Translations under genes and position numbers: made by a program
Assembly (NCBI GenBank): GCA_964586775.1
Contig: CAZPJD010000089.1
Span: 1-61,884, forward strand
DNA length: 61,884 nt
Direction of reading: 5' to 3'
DNA from: JADLEX01 sp964586775
Lineage (GTDB): Bacteria > Lernaellota > Lernaellaia > JACKCT01
Shown: positions 41,047 to 51,519 of the stretch, in pieces
Numbering within the stretch: the first letter of the stretch is position 1
Layout: each line of letters begins with the position of its first letter
The notes under the pieces: generated by a model
Told to the model about the DNA's origin: nothing
The model's database searches: none
Seen by the model: only the letters and a program-made list of their open reading frames with translations

Positions 41047-42288
41047 TCAACCGGAAATCGCGATTACCGGCACGTGCGCGAGCGCCCAAAGCGCATAGCG
41101 CCAGATCGCGTCGCGACGCGCCGGCGCGCCAAGCCACGCGAAGTACGCACCCTTGGCCACCGTGTTGCCCGCCATGGCGATCAGCATCGCCGGAATAACC
41201 ATGCCGACGTTCGTGGCGTGGCCCGCGAGCGATAGCAGGAAGGGATCGACATCGGCGACGCCCACCACCGCCGCGAGGACGGCAACGCCCGCTCCGCCAT
41301 AGCGTTCGCTCACCACGCGGGTGACGACGGTGAGCACGACGAACAGCGCGGCAAAGGCCATCGCGGGTTTGATCTCGAAGGGATTCGACAATGCACTGAC
41401 ATCGGGGTTGGGCTCGTCGTCGCGCGGGGGGCGCACCGTCAGCGCGAGGGCGATGCCGACGGCGCAAAGCCACGCCAATCGCCACGCGAGCGGCCGGGCG
41501 AAATCGGGATTGATCGCGACGACGAGCGCGAAGATGCGCGGATACATCACCGCACTCGCCAGCAGCGACGCGGCCAGCGCGTTGCGCGAGCGCGCGGGCG
41601 ACTGCGTCGCGAGCCGCCCCATCGCCACGGCGACGGCCGTGCTCGACACCACGCCGCCGAGCACCCCCGAGAGCCACAGGCCCATCCGCGAGCCATAGCG
41701 CTTGGTGAGCAGATAACCCGCAAACCCCACCGACGACACGAGGATGACGATCTTCCACACCGACGCGGGATTCACCGCGAATCGCGTGAAGGGCTGGTTG
41801 GGCAAGGCTGGATAGATGATCGCCGAGACGAGCAGGAAGCGCAGAATCGCGGTCAGCTCGCGCTGTTCCAGGCGCTCGATAAATCGCTCGATCTCGGCCT
41901 TTTCGGAAAGAATGATCGTCGTGACCACGCCGAGCGTGATGGGGACCCACGAATCGGCGATCACCGTGAGCGCGCCGATGGCGAAGGTCAGCAGACCGGC
42001 GGTTTCGCTCGTGAGCCCCGTCAGGCCCTCGCGCGCCTTGACCGAGTACTCGAAGATCACGAGCGCCGCGACGGCGACGAGCCCCGCCGGCAGCGCCCAC
42101 GTCGCGCCCGCGGTGTGAAGCCACGCGCATCCGAATCCGAACAGGCTGATGACGGAATAGGTGCGCACGCCCAGGTGCGCGTGCTGCTTTTTGCCCAAAC
42201 GGCTGCGTTCGCGCTCCATGCCGACGAGAAAGCCGAGGCCGAGCGCGAGCACGAAACGCAGTTCCGGCGTCCAGGAAAATCCTTCCAT
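41047..42288 (-). CDS. MgtC/DUF4010 membrane protein
   Basis: A 413-residue polytopic membrane protein with about ten to twelve hydrophobic segments. The N-terminal part has the MgtC/SapB-type signature (FVLALGLGFLVGMERERSR, then GVRTYSVISLFG). The C-terminal half matches DUF4010 (LTKRYGSRMGLWLSGVLGGVVSSTA-like wording and GHATNVGMVIPAMLIA). Transport or sensing has been proposed for such proteins; no substrate is established. ATG 42288 follows the leader of a slightly longer frame. It lies 69 bases after the SUMF1 gene and five bases before the DUF4185 lipoprotein gene, within a four-gene run. Confidence 0.85.
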   Translation of the reverse strand: MEGFSWTPELRFVLALGLGFLVGMERERSRLGKKQHAHLGVRTYSVISLFGFGCAWLHTAGATWALPAGLVAVAALVIFEYSVKAREGLTGLTSETAGLLTFAIGALTVIADSWVPITLGVVTTIILSEKAEIERFIERLEQRELTAILRFLLVSAIIYPALPNQPFTRFAVNPASVWKIVILVSSVGFAGYLLTKRYGSRMGLWLSGVLGGVVSSTAVAVAMGRLATQSPARSRNALAASLLASAVMYPRIFALVVAINPDFARPLAWRLAWLCAVGIALALTVRPPRDDEPNPDVSALSNPFEIKPAMAFAALFVVLTVVTRVVSERYGGAGVAVLAAVVGVADVDPFLLSLAGHATNVGMVIPAMLIAMAGNTVAKGAYFAWLGAPARRDAIWRYALWALAHVPVIAISG

Positions 42289-42357
42289 GCCGCTCGATCT
42301 TAGCACGAAAGACGGTGCGTAACGCGAGGGGCGGACGATCCGTCCTTCGCGCAACGA

Positions 42358-43146
42358 CTAGTCTCCATCCTTCGCACAGCGAACGCCTCTCATGTTCGCC
42401 GCGTCGTCCGGCGGCGCGCCATGGCGCGTCGAGATGCGCGTGTTCGTCGATCCGTTGAACCAGCTTCCGCCGCGCAGCACGCGCGCCTCTCCGGATGCCG
42501 GGCCGCGCGGATCGCTCGGCGGGGACGACGCGAAGTATGCGGCGTCGTAAAAATCGTTTGTCCATTCCCACGCATTGCCGAGCACGTCGAAGAGCCCCCA
42601 CGGGTTCGCGAGCTTTCCGCCCACGTCGCGCGGTCGGTCGGTGATCTCCTTGTACCACGCGACCGCATCGAGCCCCGCCTCGCGATACCAGCGCGTTCCC
42701 GCGCGTGCCGCGTACTCCCACTCGGCCTCCGTCGGCAGCCGCGCGCCGCGCCATGCGCAGTAGGCGTTCGCATCACTCCATCGCACGCCGACGACGGGCT
42801 GACTTGACGCCGAAAATCGCGGATCGTCGCGAAACGGCGTGCGCGCGCACGCATTGGCGGCGACGCACGCGTCGTATTTCGCGTTGGTGACCTCGTATCG
42901 ATCGATGAAAAACGCGCGCAGGCGCACCGGATGCGCGGGCTTTTCGTCGGTGTCGCACTCGGGATCGTCGGAGTCGCAGCCCATGACGAATTCGCCCGCG
43001 GGAATTGCGGCCATTCCCTCGGGCACGACGACCGGCTCGGGAGACGCGGCGGGAGTTGGCGTCGGTGCCGGCGGATTCGGCGCGGGACCGCATGCCGCGA
43101 TGAGCGCGACGATCGCCATCATCGCGATGACCGCGGCCCGCGTCAT
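42358..43146 (-). CDS. SUMF1/formylglycine-generating-enzyme-domain lipoprotein lacking the catalytic cysteines
   Basis: A 262-residue lipoprotein (lipobox LIAAC, Cys19) with a Pro/Thr/Ala linker and a full SUMF1 domain. Visible landmarks are PAGEFVMGC, FFIDRYEVTNAKY, PVVGVRWSDANAYCAW, RLPTEAEWEYAARAG, LGNAWEWTNDFY and VLRGGSWFN. Genuine formylglycine-generating enzymes have two cysteines just after RGGS; here the segment reads GGSWFNGSTNTRIS. Sulfatase activation is therefore unlikely, and no sulfatase gene is nearby. Other SUMF1-domain proteins bind ligands, make ergothioneine-type bonds or are structural. It follows nadB by seven bases and is probably cotranscribed with it. Function unknown. 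Confidence 0.87.
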   Translation of the reverse strand: MTRAAVIAMMAIVALIAACGPAPNPPAPTPTPAASPEPVVVPEGMAAIPAGEFVMGCDSDDPECDTDEKPAHPVRLRAFFIDRYEVTNAKYDACVAANACARTPFRDDPRFSASSQPVVGVRWSDANAYCAWRGARLPTEAEWEYAARAGTRWYREAGLDAVAWYKEITDRPRDVGGKLANPWGLFDVLGNAWEWTNDFYDAAYFASSPPSDPRGPASGEARVLRGGSWFNGSTNTRISTRHGAPPDDAANMRGVRCAKDGD

Positions 43147-43153
43147 TCGCGTC

Positions 43154-44764
<1,611 letters not shown>

Positions 44765-44782
44765 CGAATCCCCTCGCCGCGC

Positions 44783-44811
44783 AACCTAAATCCGCCGCGA
44801 ATCGACGTCAA
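44783..44811 (-). promoter_or_regulatory. Sigma70 promoter of the nadB run
   Basis: Minus strand TTGACG, 17-base spacer, TAGGTT. The -35 box matches at 5 of 6 positions, the -10 box at 3. It lies about 20 bases before the nadB ATG, so the leader is very short. Confidence 0.5.
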
Positions 44812-44865
44812 CGCGGCGGGAGTCCGCGCGGGGGCTTCCGCCGTGGTCCGCGCGCTCCCGCTTTC

Positions 44866-44894
44866 TGGACGCGCCCGCCGGGCCGGGCTATGTT
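44866..44894 (+). promoter_or_regulatory. Candidate promoter of the glycosidase-like gene
   Basis: TGGACG, 17-base spacer, TATGTT. Both boxes match at 4 of 6 positions. It lies 60 bases before the ATG at 44954. Confidence 0.4.
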
Positions 44895-44953
44895 GCGGAC
44901 CTGCGCATCGCCCGTTTGCAGAGGGTCGGCGGCGCGTTCCGGGAGAGGTACCG

Positions 44954-46783
44954 ATGACGAATCTTCGTATTTCGCGCCGATGCATCCGCATCGCGCTCGT
45001 GCTCGCACTGGCTGGATTTCTGTCGATCGCCGCGGCACCGAAAGCCGTTCGCGCCGCCGATCACAAATTCGCGCTCGCGATGTTCCACTTCAACATCCAG
45101 TACGTCGCGGGCGGCCTGCGCGGGTTCCTGCCGCTCGGCCTCGACAACGTCATCCCCAGTTGGGAGATGACCGAGGCCGAGGTCGAGGACATGATTATCG
45201 TCGAGAGCTTTGAGCCCGTGCTCGATCTCTACCTCGACCATCCGGGCTGGGGCGTCGATCTCGAACTGCAAAGCTACTTCATCGAGGTGCTCGCCGAGCG
45301 GCACCCGGGCGTGCTCGCCAAGCTGATCGATCTGGTGGAGAGCGGGCAGGCATCGGTCGTCAGCTTCCACTACTCCGACCAGCTCTACATCGGCTATCCC
45401 CGCCGCGCGTGGGAGACGTCGGCCGAGCGCACCGCGCAGGTCTTCGCCGACGCCGGCGTCGAGCTTTCGAAGACGGTGTTTTGCCAGGAAGGCCAAGCGG
45501 GCGTGGGCGTCGCCGAGGCGATGGACGATTTCGGTTACGACCTGATGGTGTGGCCGAAAAACCTGTGGATCTACCAATACGGCGATTTCGACGCCGAGCC
45601 GTATTACGACTTCGGCGGGCTCGACCTGATCGTGGGATCCAAGGGCGTGAACTGGACCGACGGCATGGACACGCTTCAGATGACGTGGACGTTCCTGGAC
45701 GACGGCGAGCTGCTCGCGACGTGCGACCTGGATCCGTACTTCCCGCCGGTGTTCAAGAAAAACGCCGCGTGCATCGCCGAGTACGTGGACCAGCTCGAAG
45801 CCCTCGAGGCCGATGGCTGGGACATCGCCCGAGCCGACGAGTACCTCGCCAAGGCGAAGGATCTGGCCATCGAGCCGGCGGAGATGCCCGACCTGCTCGA
45901 CGGCACGTGGCAGCCGGATTCCACCAACGGACCGTTCCGCTGGCTGGGCGGCGGCGGGCTGTGGCGCATGGACGAGCGCGACAACCATGTGCGCACGCTG
46001 TGCGAGATCGCGTATCGCGAGCTCGTCGCGGCGGAGACAGCGGCGGAAGCGGCGGGGATCGACGCGGCGGACGAGATCGGCGAGAGCTGGCGTCTGCTGA
46101 ACCTGGGCATGGTGACCGACGCCACCGGCATCAACCCCTACAAGGGCGAGATCGGCTACGGCGTCGCCCACTGCGGCGAGGTCGCTCGCCGGGCGCGCAC
46201 GGTGATCGAGCGGGCGAAGATCGAGACCGGCATCACCACGGCGCGCATCCACACGGCGTCGGGCGAAATGACGCAGGCCGATTTCCCGCCCGCGTATGAT
46301 GAAACCACGGCCCCGGCCGTTGACGTGACGATCGACACCAAGCGCCGCGAATCGGTGTCGCGATGGTCGCTCGTTTCCAGCACGCCCGAGATCTACCAGC
46401 TCGAGATCGAGTTCGACGACGACGTGGGCCGCGAGTTGTCGGTGACCTTCGAGGGCACGGCCACGGATCTGATTTTCACGCCCGCGCTCTCGACCGGCGG
46501 GCCGCTCACCTACGACCGCACGGCTTTCGCGTTCAACGAATGGCCGATGCCGCTCGCCGACGGGTTCCTGAACCTCGGCGACGACTGGTACGTGGTGAAG
46601 GACATGGGGCTCACGCACCTCGCCGCGTTCGTCAACACGGATAACGGCAACGCGCGGTTCGAGGACGACACGGCGACGCCGGGCTCGGCGTTCACGTGGC
46701 GGTTTTTCCTCATCCATGGAACGCAGGCCGAGGCTTTCGCGTTCGCCACCGGGCTGAATGTTTGGCCCACGCTGTATCGGTAA
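44954..46783 (+). CDS. Secreted glycoside-hydrolase-like protein (GH38/GH57-type barrel suspected)
   Basis: A 609-residue exported protein. The signal peptide (residues 1-33) ends at VRAAD. The next 300 residues look like a (beta/alpha) barrel, with the opening ALAMFHFNIQYVAGG, then LQSYFIEVLAERHPG, SVVSFHYSDQ, KTVFCQEGQAG and MVWPKNLWIY. Histidine-aspartate-glutamate placement recalls GH57 or GH38 enzymes, but no family signature is decisive. A linker and a C-terminal beta-sandwich (residues about 460-609) follow. The ATG at 44954 has GGGAGAGG upstream. A lipoprotein gene follows after 10 bases. It probably acts on an extracellular or periplasmic glycan; the polysaccharide-deacetylase superfamily is an alternative. 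Confidence 0.8.
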   Translation: MTNLRISRRCIRIALVLALAGFLSIAAAPKAVRAADHKFALAMFHFNIQYVAGGLRGFLPLGLDNVIPSWEMTEAEVEDMIIVESFEPVLDLYLDHPGWGVDLELQSYFIEVLAERHPGVLAKLIDLVESGQASVVSFHYSDQLYIGYPRRAWETSAERTAQVFADAGVELSKTVFCQEGQAGVGVAEAMDDFGYDLMVWPKNLWIYQYGDFDAEPYYDFGGLDLIVGSKGVNWTDGMDTLQMTWTFLDDGELLATCDLDPYFPPVFKKNAACIAEYVDQLEALEADGWDIARADEYLAKAKDLAIEPAEMPDLLDGTWQPDSTNGPFRWLGGGGLWRMDERDNHVRTLCEIAYRELVAAETAAEAAGIDAADEIGESWRLLNLGMVTDATGINPYKGEIGYGVAHCGEVARRARTVIERAKIETGITTARIHTASGEMTQADFPPAYDETTAPAVDVTIDTKRRESVSRWSLVSSTPEIYQLEIEFDDDVGRELSVTFEGTATDLIFTPALSTGGPLTYDRTAFAFNEWPMPLADGFLNLGDDWYVVKDMGLTHLAAFVNTDNGNARFEDDTATPGSAFTWRFFLIHGTQAEAFAFATGLNVWPTLYR

Positions 46784-46793
46784 GGAGCCCGTC

Positions 46794-47378
46794 ATGACGA
46801 CGAACATCTGGCGACGACTCGCGTTGATGCTGCTCGCGCTCGTTTTCATCGGCGGCTGCGGATGCGGCGACGACGATGACGACGATGACTCCACGACCCC
46901 CGCCGACGACGACACCACGACGGACGACGACACCGCGGACGACGACGCGACCGACGACGACACGACGGACGACGACGACACGAATCCGCCGTCGGTGACG
47001 ACCGTGATGACGCTCGACCTCGAATACCGCAACACCGCGCACTTCGTCATGACGCGCACGGGCGACGAATTGACGGCGACGCTGACGGCGGGCGCGGGCT
47101 TCGGCGACGAATGGCTGACGGCGGGCGAAATGCACATCGGCGCGGGGCGTGTGATGACGTTCCCCGAGGCGAAGTTCGAGATCCACACGGTGCGTTTCGA
47201 GGGCGGCCCGGTGGCGGGCTCGCCGTGCGGCGATGCGCCGGTGACCTACGAACTGACGCTGACGGGACAGACCGCCGCGCGCGAGCGCATCGGCGCGGTC
47301 GCGTGCTACTGCGGCGCCGACACGACCGGTCGCCCGGCCGCGCTGCTGCGGATCAAGACGAAGTTTCCCGGAGACTGA
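46794..47378 (+). CDS. Lipoprotein with Asp-rich linker and small beta domain
   Basis: A 194-residue predicted lipoprotein. The signal peptide ends at FIGGC (Cys22), followed by GCG and an aspartate/threonine linker of about 40 residues (DDDTTTDDDTADDDATDDD). The mature domain of about 125 residues is beta-rich and has three cysteines (SPCGD, VACYCG). ATG 46794 has an AGGAG site and lies 10 bases after the glycosidase-like stop, so the two genes are coupled. The domain could bind the substrate or anchor its partner, but this is inference. No family recognised. It converges with argF, 6 bases away. Confidence 0.8.
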   Translation: MTTNIWRRLALMLLALVFIGGCGCGDDDDDDDSTTPADDDTTTDDDTADDDATDDDTTDDDDTNPPSVTTVMTLDLEYRNTAHFVMTRTGDELTATLTAGAGFGDEWLTAGEMHIGAGRVMTFPEAKFEIHTVRFEGGPVAGSPCGDAPVTYELTLTGQTAARERIGAVACYCGADTTGRPAALLRIKTKFPGD

Positions 47379-47384
47379 CGGGGC

Positions 47385-48305
47385 TTACGCCCCCATCAAC
47401 TCGACCATGATCGCCTTCTGCGTGTGCAGGCGGTTCTCCGCCTCGTCCCACACCTTGCTGGCCGCGGACTCGAAGACGTCGGGGGTGACCTCTTCGCCGC
47501 GGTGCGCGGGCAGGCAGTGCAAAAAGATCGCGTCGGGCGCGGCCTTGGCCATCAGCGCCTCGTTGACCTGATAGCCCGCGAATTTTTTGCGGCGTTCGTT
47601 CGTCTCTTTTTCCTGACCCATGCTCGCCCACACGTCGGTGGTCACCACGTCCGCGCCGACGACCGCCTCGACCGGGTCGCGCGTGAGCAGGATGCGGTCC
47701 GCGTTCGAGCCTTTCACGCGCTGATAGATCTGCGAGTTGGGCTCGTAGCCCTCGGGACACGCGAGACGCAGTCGGAACCCGAACTTGTCCGCCGCGTTGA
47801 GCCATGAATTGGCCATGTTGTTGCCGTCGCCGATCCACGCGACGGAGCGCTCGCGGATCGGGCCCACGTGCTCCTGCACGGTCATGATGTCGGCCATGAT
47901 CTGGCAGGGGTGCAGCAGATCCGACAGGCCGTTGATGACCGGCACGTCGCTGTAGTGGGCGAACTCCTCGATGTTCTCCTGCGCGTAAGTGCGGATCATC
48001 ACGCCGTGAACGTAGCGCGAGATGACGCGCGCCGTGTCGCGGATCGGTTCGCCGCGCCCCATCTGGATATGATCGGGCGACAAGAACAGCGCCTGCCCGC
48101 CGAGCTGGAAGATGCCGACCTCGAAGCTGACGCGGGTGCGCGTGCTCGATTTCTCGAAGATCATCGCGAGGCTCTTGCCGTCGAGAAGGCGGTGCGGCGT
48201 GCCTGCGCGGTTCTTGGCCTTCAGATCGGCGGCCAGGTGCAGGATCGAATCGAGTTCGGCGGCGGACCACTGGGCGAGCGACAGGAAATGGCGGACCGGT
48301 TTCAC
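47385..48305 (-). CDS. argF: Ornithine carbamoyltransferase
   Basis: A 306-residue cytoplasmic enzyme that makes citrulline from ornithine and carbamoyl phosphate in arginine synthesis. The carbamoyl-phosphate site SSTRTR is at residues 53-58. DLLHPCQIMAD, DGNNMANSW, TTDVWASMGQE and FLHCLPAHRGEEV are the ornithine-specific landmarks. The start is GTG 48305, overlapping the glmU stop as GTGA with a GAAGGGG site inside glmU. Length is standard. Linkage with cell-wall precursor synthesis is unusual but may simply reflect a growth-related operon. Confidence 0.96.
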   Translation of the reverse strand: MKPVRHFLSLAQWSAAELDSILHLAADLKAKNRAGTPHRLLDGKSLAMIFEKSSTRTRVSFEVGIFQLGGQALFLSPDHIQMGRGEPIRDTARVISRYVHGVMIRTYAQENIEEFAHYSDVPVINGLSDLLHPCQIMADIMTVQEHVGPIRERSVAWIGDGNNMANSWLNAADKFGFRLRLACPEGYEPNSQIYQRVKGSNADRILLTRDPVEAVVGADVVTTDVWASMGQEKETNERRKKFAGYQVNEALMAKAAPDAIFLHCLPAHRGEEVTPDVFESAASKVWDEAENRLHTQKAIMVELMGA

Positions 48306-49783
48306 GAGGATTTCCCCTTCTTCGATGCCCCGCTCGCGCGGGATTTGGATCGTGTCGGTTTTTCGCTTGCGACGCGCGCGGCCTCGCGATCGGTCGCGAT
48401 ACGGCGATACCGCGAGCCCAGGTCTTCGCGCAGGATCGGCACCCCGCGCGTGGCGACCAGCGCGTCGTCGGGCACGTCCTTGGTGATGGTCGACGACGAC
48501 GCCACATGCGCGTGCCGACCGATCTCGACCGGCGCGACCAACACCGTGTTCGAGCCGATATACGTGTCGCGGCCGATCGTCGTGCGAACGGGCTCGGTGC
48601 GCCCCACCTTGCACGTCGTCACCCCCGCGCCGATGCGCACGTTGGCCTCGACCATCGCGTCGGCGAGGTGCGTGTGCGGCGCGATGCGCGCGCCGATCCC
48701 GATCTGGCTGCGAAAGAGGCTGACGAAAGGGCCGACCGACGCGCCCGCGCCGACGCGCGTGTCGTCGCCGACGAAACAGAAGGGCTCGATGCGGCACCCG
48801 GCATCGAGGCGCGCGCGCTCTATCACACAATTCGCCCCCACCGCGACCTGGTCGTCGATGCGCGCGCCGCGGATCTGCGTATTTGCTCCGATGACGCATC
48901 CGCTGCCGACGCGCGTGCCGGGGGCGAGGTGCGTATAGGGGTGGATCACGGTGTCGGGGCCGATCTCGACGCCCAGATCCACGGTGGTGCTGGCGGGGTC
49001 GAGCACGCTCACGCCGCTTTTCATCAGCCGTTCCAGCATCGAAAAACGCAGGGCATCCGCGAGTTCCGCAAGCTGCGCGCGGTCGTTGATCCCCGCGACC
49101 TCGTTCGGGTCCTCGGCTAAGAACGCGCGGCAGCGGGCCCGCGAACGCACCGCGAGGCCGATGATGTCGGGCAGGTAGTATTCCTTCTGCGCATTGTCGG
49201 CGCGCACGCGGGCGAGCAGCTTCCACAGCCTCGCCGCGCGGACGACGTAGATGCCCGCGCTCACCTCGCGCAGTTCGCGCTGCGCGGCGGTCGCGTCCTT
49301 TTCCTCGACCACGCCCACCAGTTCGCCGGCTTCGTTTTTGAGCGCGCGTCCGTAGCCCGTGGGGTCGTCGGCGAGGAAGGTGACGAGCGTGAGATCGGCC
49401 TTCGCCCGGCGGTGCGACGCGATCACCGCGCTCATGGTTTCCGACGAGAGCAGCGGCACGTCGCCCGAGAGGATCATCACGTCGCCGTCGAACTTCGCCA
49501 GCGCGCGCCGGGCGGCCAGCACCGCGTGGCCGGTGCCGAGTTGTTCGGTCTGCGTCGCGAAGGCGACCGGGGCCTTGGGAAAATCGCCCTCGACGATGGC
49601 GCGCACGGCCTCGGCCTGATGGCCGACGACGATCGCGACGCGCTCGGGACGCAGACGCAGCGCCTGCGCGACGACGTGGCTGACGAGCGCGCGCCCGCAC
49701 AGGGGATGGGCGACCTTAGCGAGGTCGCTTTTCATGCGCGTGCCCTTGCCCGCGGCAAGGATGATGACGGCGAGGTTCTTCAT
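48302..49783 (-). CDS. glmU: GlmU-like bifunctional UDP-GlcNAc pyrophosphorylase, acetyltransferase site degenerate
   Basis: A 493-residue protein with the GlmU layout. An N-terminal uridylyltransferase (residues 1-225, LAAGKGTRMKSDLAK, TEQLGTGHA, SGDVPLL, AGIY, EYYLPDI) is followed by a left-handed beta-helix of hexapeptide repeats. In standard GlmU the helix makes GlcN-1-P N-acetyltransferase, with an Arg in GPFARLRP, a Lys one rung later, HLTYLGD and CNYDG. Here these read GPFVSLFR, HTHLADAM and CKVGR, and about 15 residues carrying the Lys appear to be missing. Acetyltransferase activity is doubtful. A lysine-rich tail follows. ATG 49783 is preferred over a TTG four codons upstream. It sits between the GspE-like gene and argF. 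Confidence 0.85.
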   Translation of the reverse strand: MKNLAVIILAAGKGTRMKSDLAKVAHPLCGRALVSHVVAQALRLRPERVAIVVGHQAEAVRAIVEGDFPKAPVAFATQTEQLGTGHAVLAARRALAKFDGDVMILSGDVPLLSSETMSAVIASHRRAKADLTLVTFLADDPTGYGRALKNEAGELVGVVEEKDATAAQRELREVSAGIYVVRAARLWKLLARVRADNAQKEYYLPDIIGLAVRSRARCRAFLAEDPNEVAGINDRAQLAELADALRFSMLERLMKSGVSVLDPASTTVDLGVEIGPDTVIHPYTHLAPGTRVGSGCVIGANTQIRGARIDDQVAVGANCVIERARLDAGCRIEPFCFVGDDTRVGAGASVGPFVSLFRSQIGIGARIAPHTHLADAMVEANVRIGAGVTTCKVGRTEPVRTTIGRDTYIGSNTVLVAPVEIGRHAHVASSSTITKDVPDDALVATRGVPILREDLGSRYRRIATDREAARVASEKPTRSKSRASGASKKGKSS

Positions 49784-49820
49784 CGTGGGCCCCAAATTCC
49801 CGCGCGGCGCGGCGCGGTCG

Positions 49821-51518
49821 TCATGTCGCGAGCGGCTTCTTGGTCATCTGGCGGAGCGTCGACTGGATCGCCTTGTGCTGCTTGACGATCTGGCGCATCG
49901 GGATCACGCGGCGCAGCTCCTCGAGCGTCGTGAATTCCTGCTCGACCTTGCGGATGCCGTCGAGAATCAGCGGCGTCATGCCCTTGGCCATGGCCGCCTG
50001 CTCGATGTCGTCCAGGTGCCGCTCCTCATAGATCATGCGCTGGATTTCGTCGTCGATCATGAACAGCTCGAAGATGCCGATGCGCCCGCGAAACCCCGTG
50101 TGGTTGCACTTGCGGCAGCCGCCGCCGTGGTAGAACACCTCCGCGGTGATTTGATCGCGGAAGAGTTCGAGATCCTCGGCGTGGGGCTGGTGCTCGGTCT
50201 TGCAGTCGGGGCAGATGCGGCGCACCAGGCGCTGCGAGAGCACGCCGAGCAGCGACGAGCCGATCAGGTTGTAGTCGAGGCCCAGCACGTGCAGGCGCGA
50301 GATGGCGCTGACCGAGTCGTTGGTGTGCAGCGTCGAGAGGATCAGATGGCCGGTCTGCGCGGCCTTGCACGCCACGTCGGCCGTGTCTTCGTCGCGGATT
50401 TCGCCAATCAGCAGGATGTCCGGATCGTGACGCAGGAACGCGCGCGCCATGTCGGCGAATCCGAACTTCATCGAGATCTGTTTTTGGTTCACGCCTTCGA
50501 GGTTGTATTCGATCGGGTCCTCGGCGGAGAGGATTTTGTTGTGCGGCGTGTTGATTTCCTTGAGCGTGGCATAGAGGGTCGTCGTCTTGCCCGAGCCCGT
50601 CGGGCCCGTTACGAGGATCATCCCCTGCGGATTCGTGACCATCTGCCGGTACGCGCGCAGGTCCTGATTCGTGAACCCCAGCAGCTCCAGACTCACCGGC
50701 GCCATCGACTTGTCGAGCACGCGCAGCACGATCTCCTCGCCGTAAGGCCCGGGGAGGATCGAGATGCGGAAGGGCACGTCGTGGTCCTTGCCGTTGAGCA
50801 ACGTGCGCAGCAACACGCGCCCGTCCTGCGGACCGCGCTTTTCCGAAATGTCGAGGTCGGCCATGACCTTGAGGCGGTTGATGACCTCCTCGATGTTGTC
50901 CTTGTGGATCGGCGTCTTCACCTTGTGGAGCAGGCCGTCCAGCTTGTAGCGGATCGTCACCTCGCGGCGCTCGTTTTCGATGTGGATGTCGGTGGCGTTC
51001 TTGCGGATCGCATCGAGCAGCAGGTTGTTGACCGTCGGGATGATCGTCGACTTGCTCTCGTCCACGAACGATACCGTTTCCAGGTGCCTCATGCGCCCGC
51101 CGGGCTCGGGCGACTGCGCGATACGCACCCGTGTCGCCTCGCGCGCGGCGAGGTCCTCGGGCGTGGTATCGAGTTCCAGAATCGTTTCGTCTTCGCCCTG
51201 CGGGCGGACGGCATCCTGCGCAAGGCTGGCCGGGTCGGGCGTGGCGAGGCCGTAGGCGAGGTTCAGCGCCTTGGTCACGTCGTGAGGCTTGAGCGCCACC
51301 GCGACCACGTGCCGGTTGTTGAATCGCCGGGAGATCGTGTCGATGGTGTCGAGGTTGCCGGGGTCGGCCATGCCAACGTGGATCGGCCCGCCCGAGCGCG
51401 TGTCCACCGTGCCCAGAATCACGCACGAACTGGAGATGCAGAAGATCTGGGGCAGGAGTTTGACGCTCTCGGGGTCGAGTTCGTGCCCGCCGAATTTTTC
51501 GTAGCTCATCATCGACAT
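49821..51518 (-). CDS. GspE/PulE-family secretion or pilus ATPase
   Basis: A 565-residue hexameric ATPase of the type II secretion/type IV pilus assembly class. An N-terminal regulatory domain (1-150) precedes the catalytic part, with Walker A GPTGSGKTTT (residues about 303-312), an Asp box (SAEDPIEYNLEGVNQKQ), Walker B LLIGEIRDEDTA and a His box (GHLILSTLHTND). A zinc-binding tetracysteine motif (CPDCKTEH, then CRKCNHTGFRGR) identifies GspE/PilB rather than the retraction ATPase PilT. It starts one base after the phosphatase stop. No pilin, secretin or platform gene is in the window, so T2SS and T4P cannot be separated. The N-terminus resembles the MshEN/GspE-N type. Confidence 0.94.
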   Translation of the reverse strand: MSMMSYEKFGGHELDPESVKLLPQIFCISSSCVILGTVDTRSGGPIHVGMADPGNLDTIDTISRRFNNRHVVAVALKPHDVTKALNLAYGLATPDPASLAQDAVRPQGEDETILELDTTPEDLAAREATRVRIAQSPEPGGRMRHLETVSFVDESKSTIIPTVNNLLLDAIRKNATDIHIENERREVTIRYKLDGLLHKVKTPIHKDNIEEVINRLKVMADLDISEKRGPQDGRVLLRTLLNGKDHDVPFRISILPGPYGEEIVLRVLDKSMAPVSLELLGFTNQDLRAYRQMVTNPQGMILVTGPTGSGKTTTLYATLKEINTPHNKILSAEDPIEYNLEGVNQKQISMKFGFADMARAFLRHDPDILLIGEIRDEDTADVACKAAQTGHLILSTLHTNDSVSAISRLHVLGLDYNLIGSSLLGVLSQRLVRRICPDCKTEHQPHAEDLELFRDQITAEVFYHGGGCRKCNHTGFRGRIGIFELFMIDDEIQRMIYEERHLDDIEQAAMAKGMTPLILDGIRKVEQEFTTLEELRRVIPMRQIVKQHKAIQSTLRQMTKKPLAT

Positions 51519-51519
51519 G

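Noticed and set aside
42358..43146. SUMF1-domain protein as a sulfatase-maturing enzyme
   Set aside because: The catalytic cysteine pair is absent and no sulfatase gene is present in the window.
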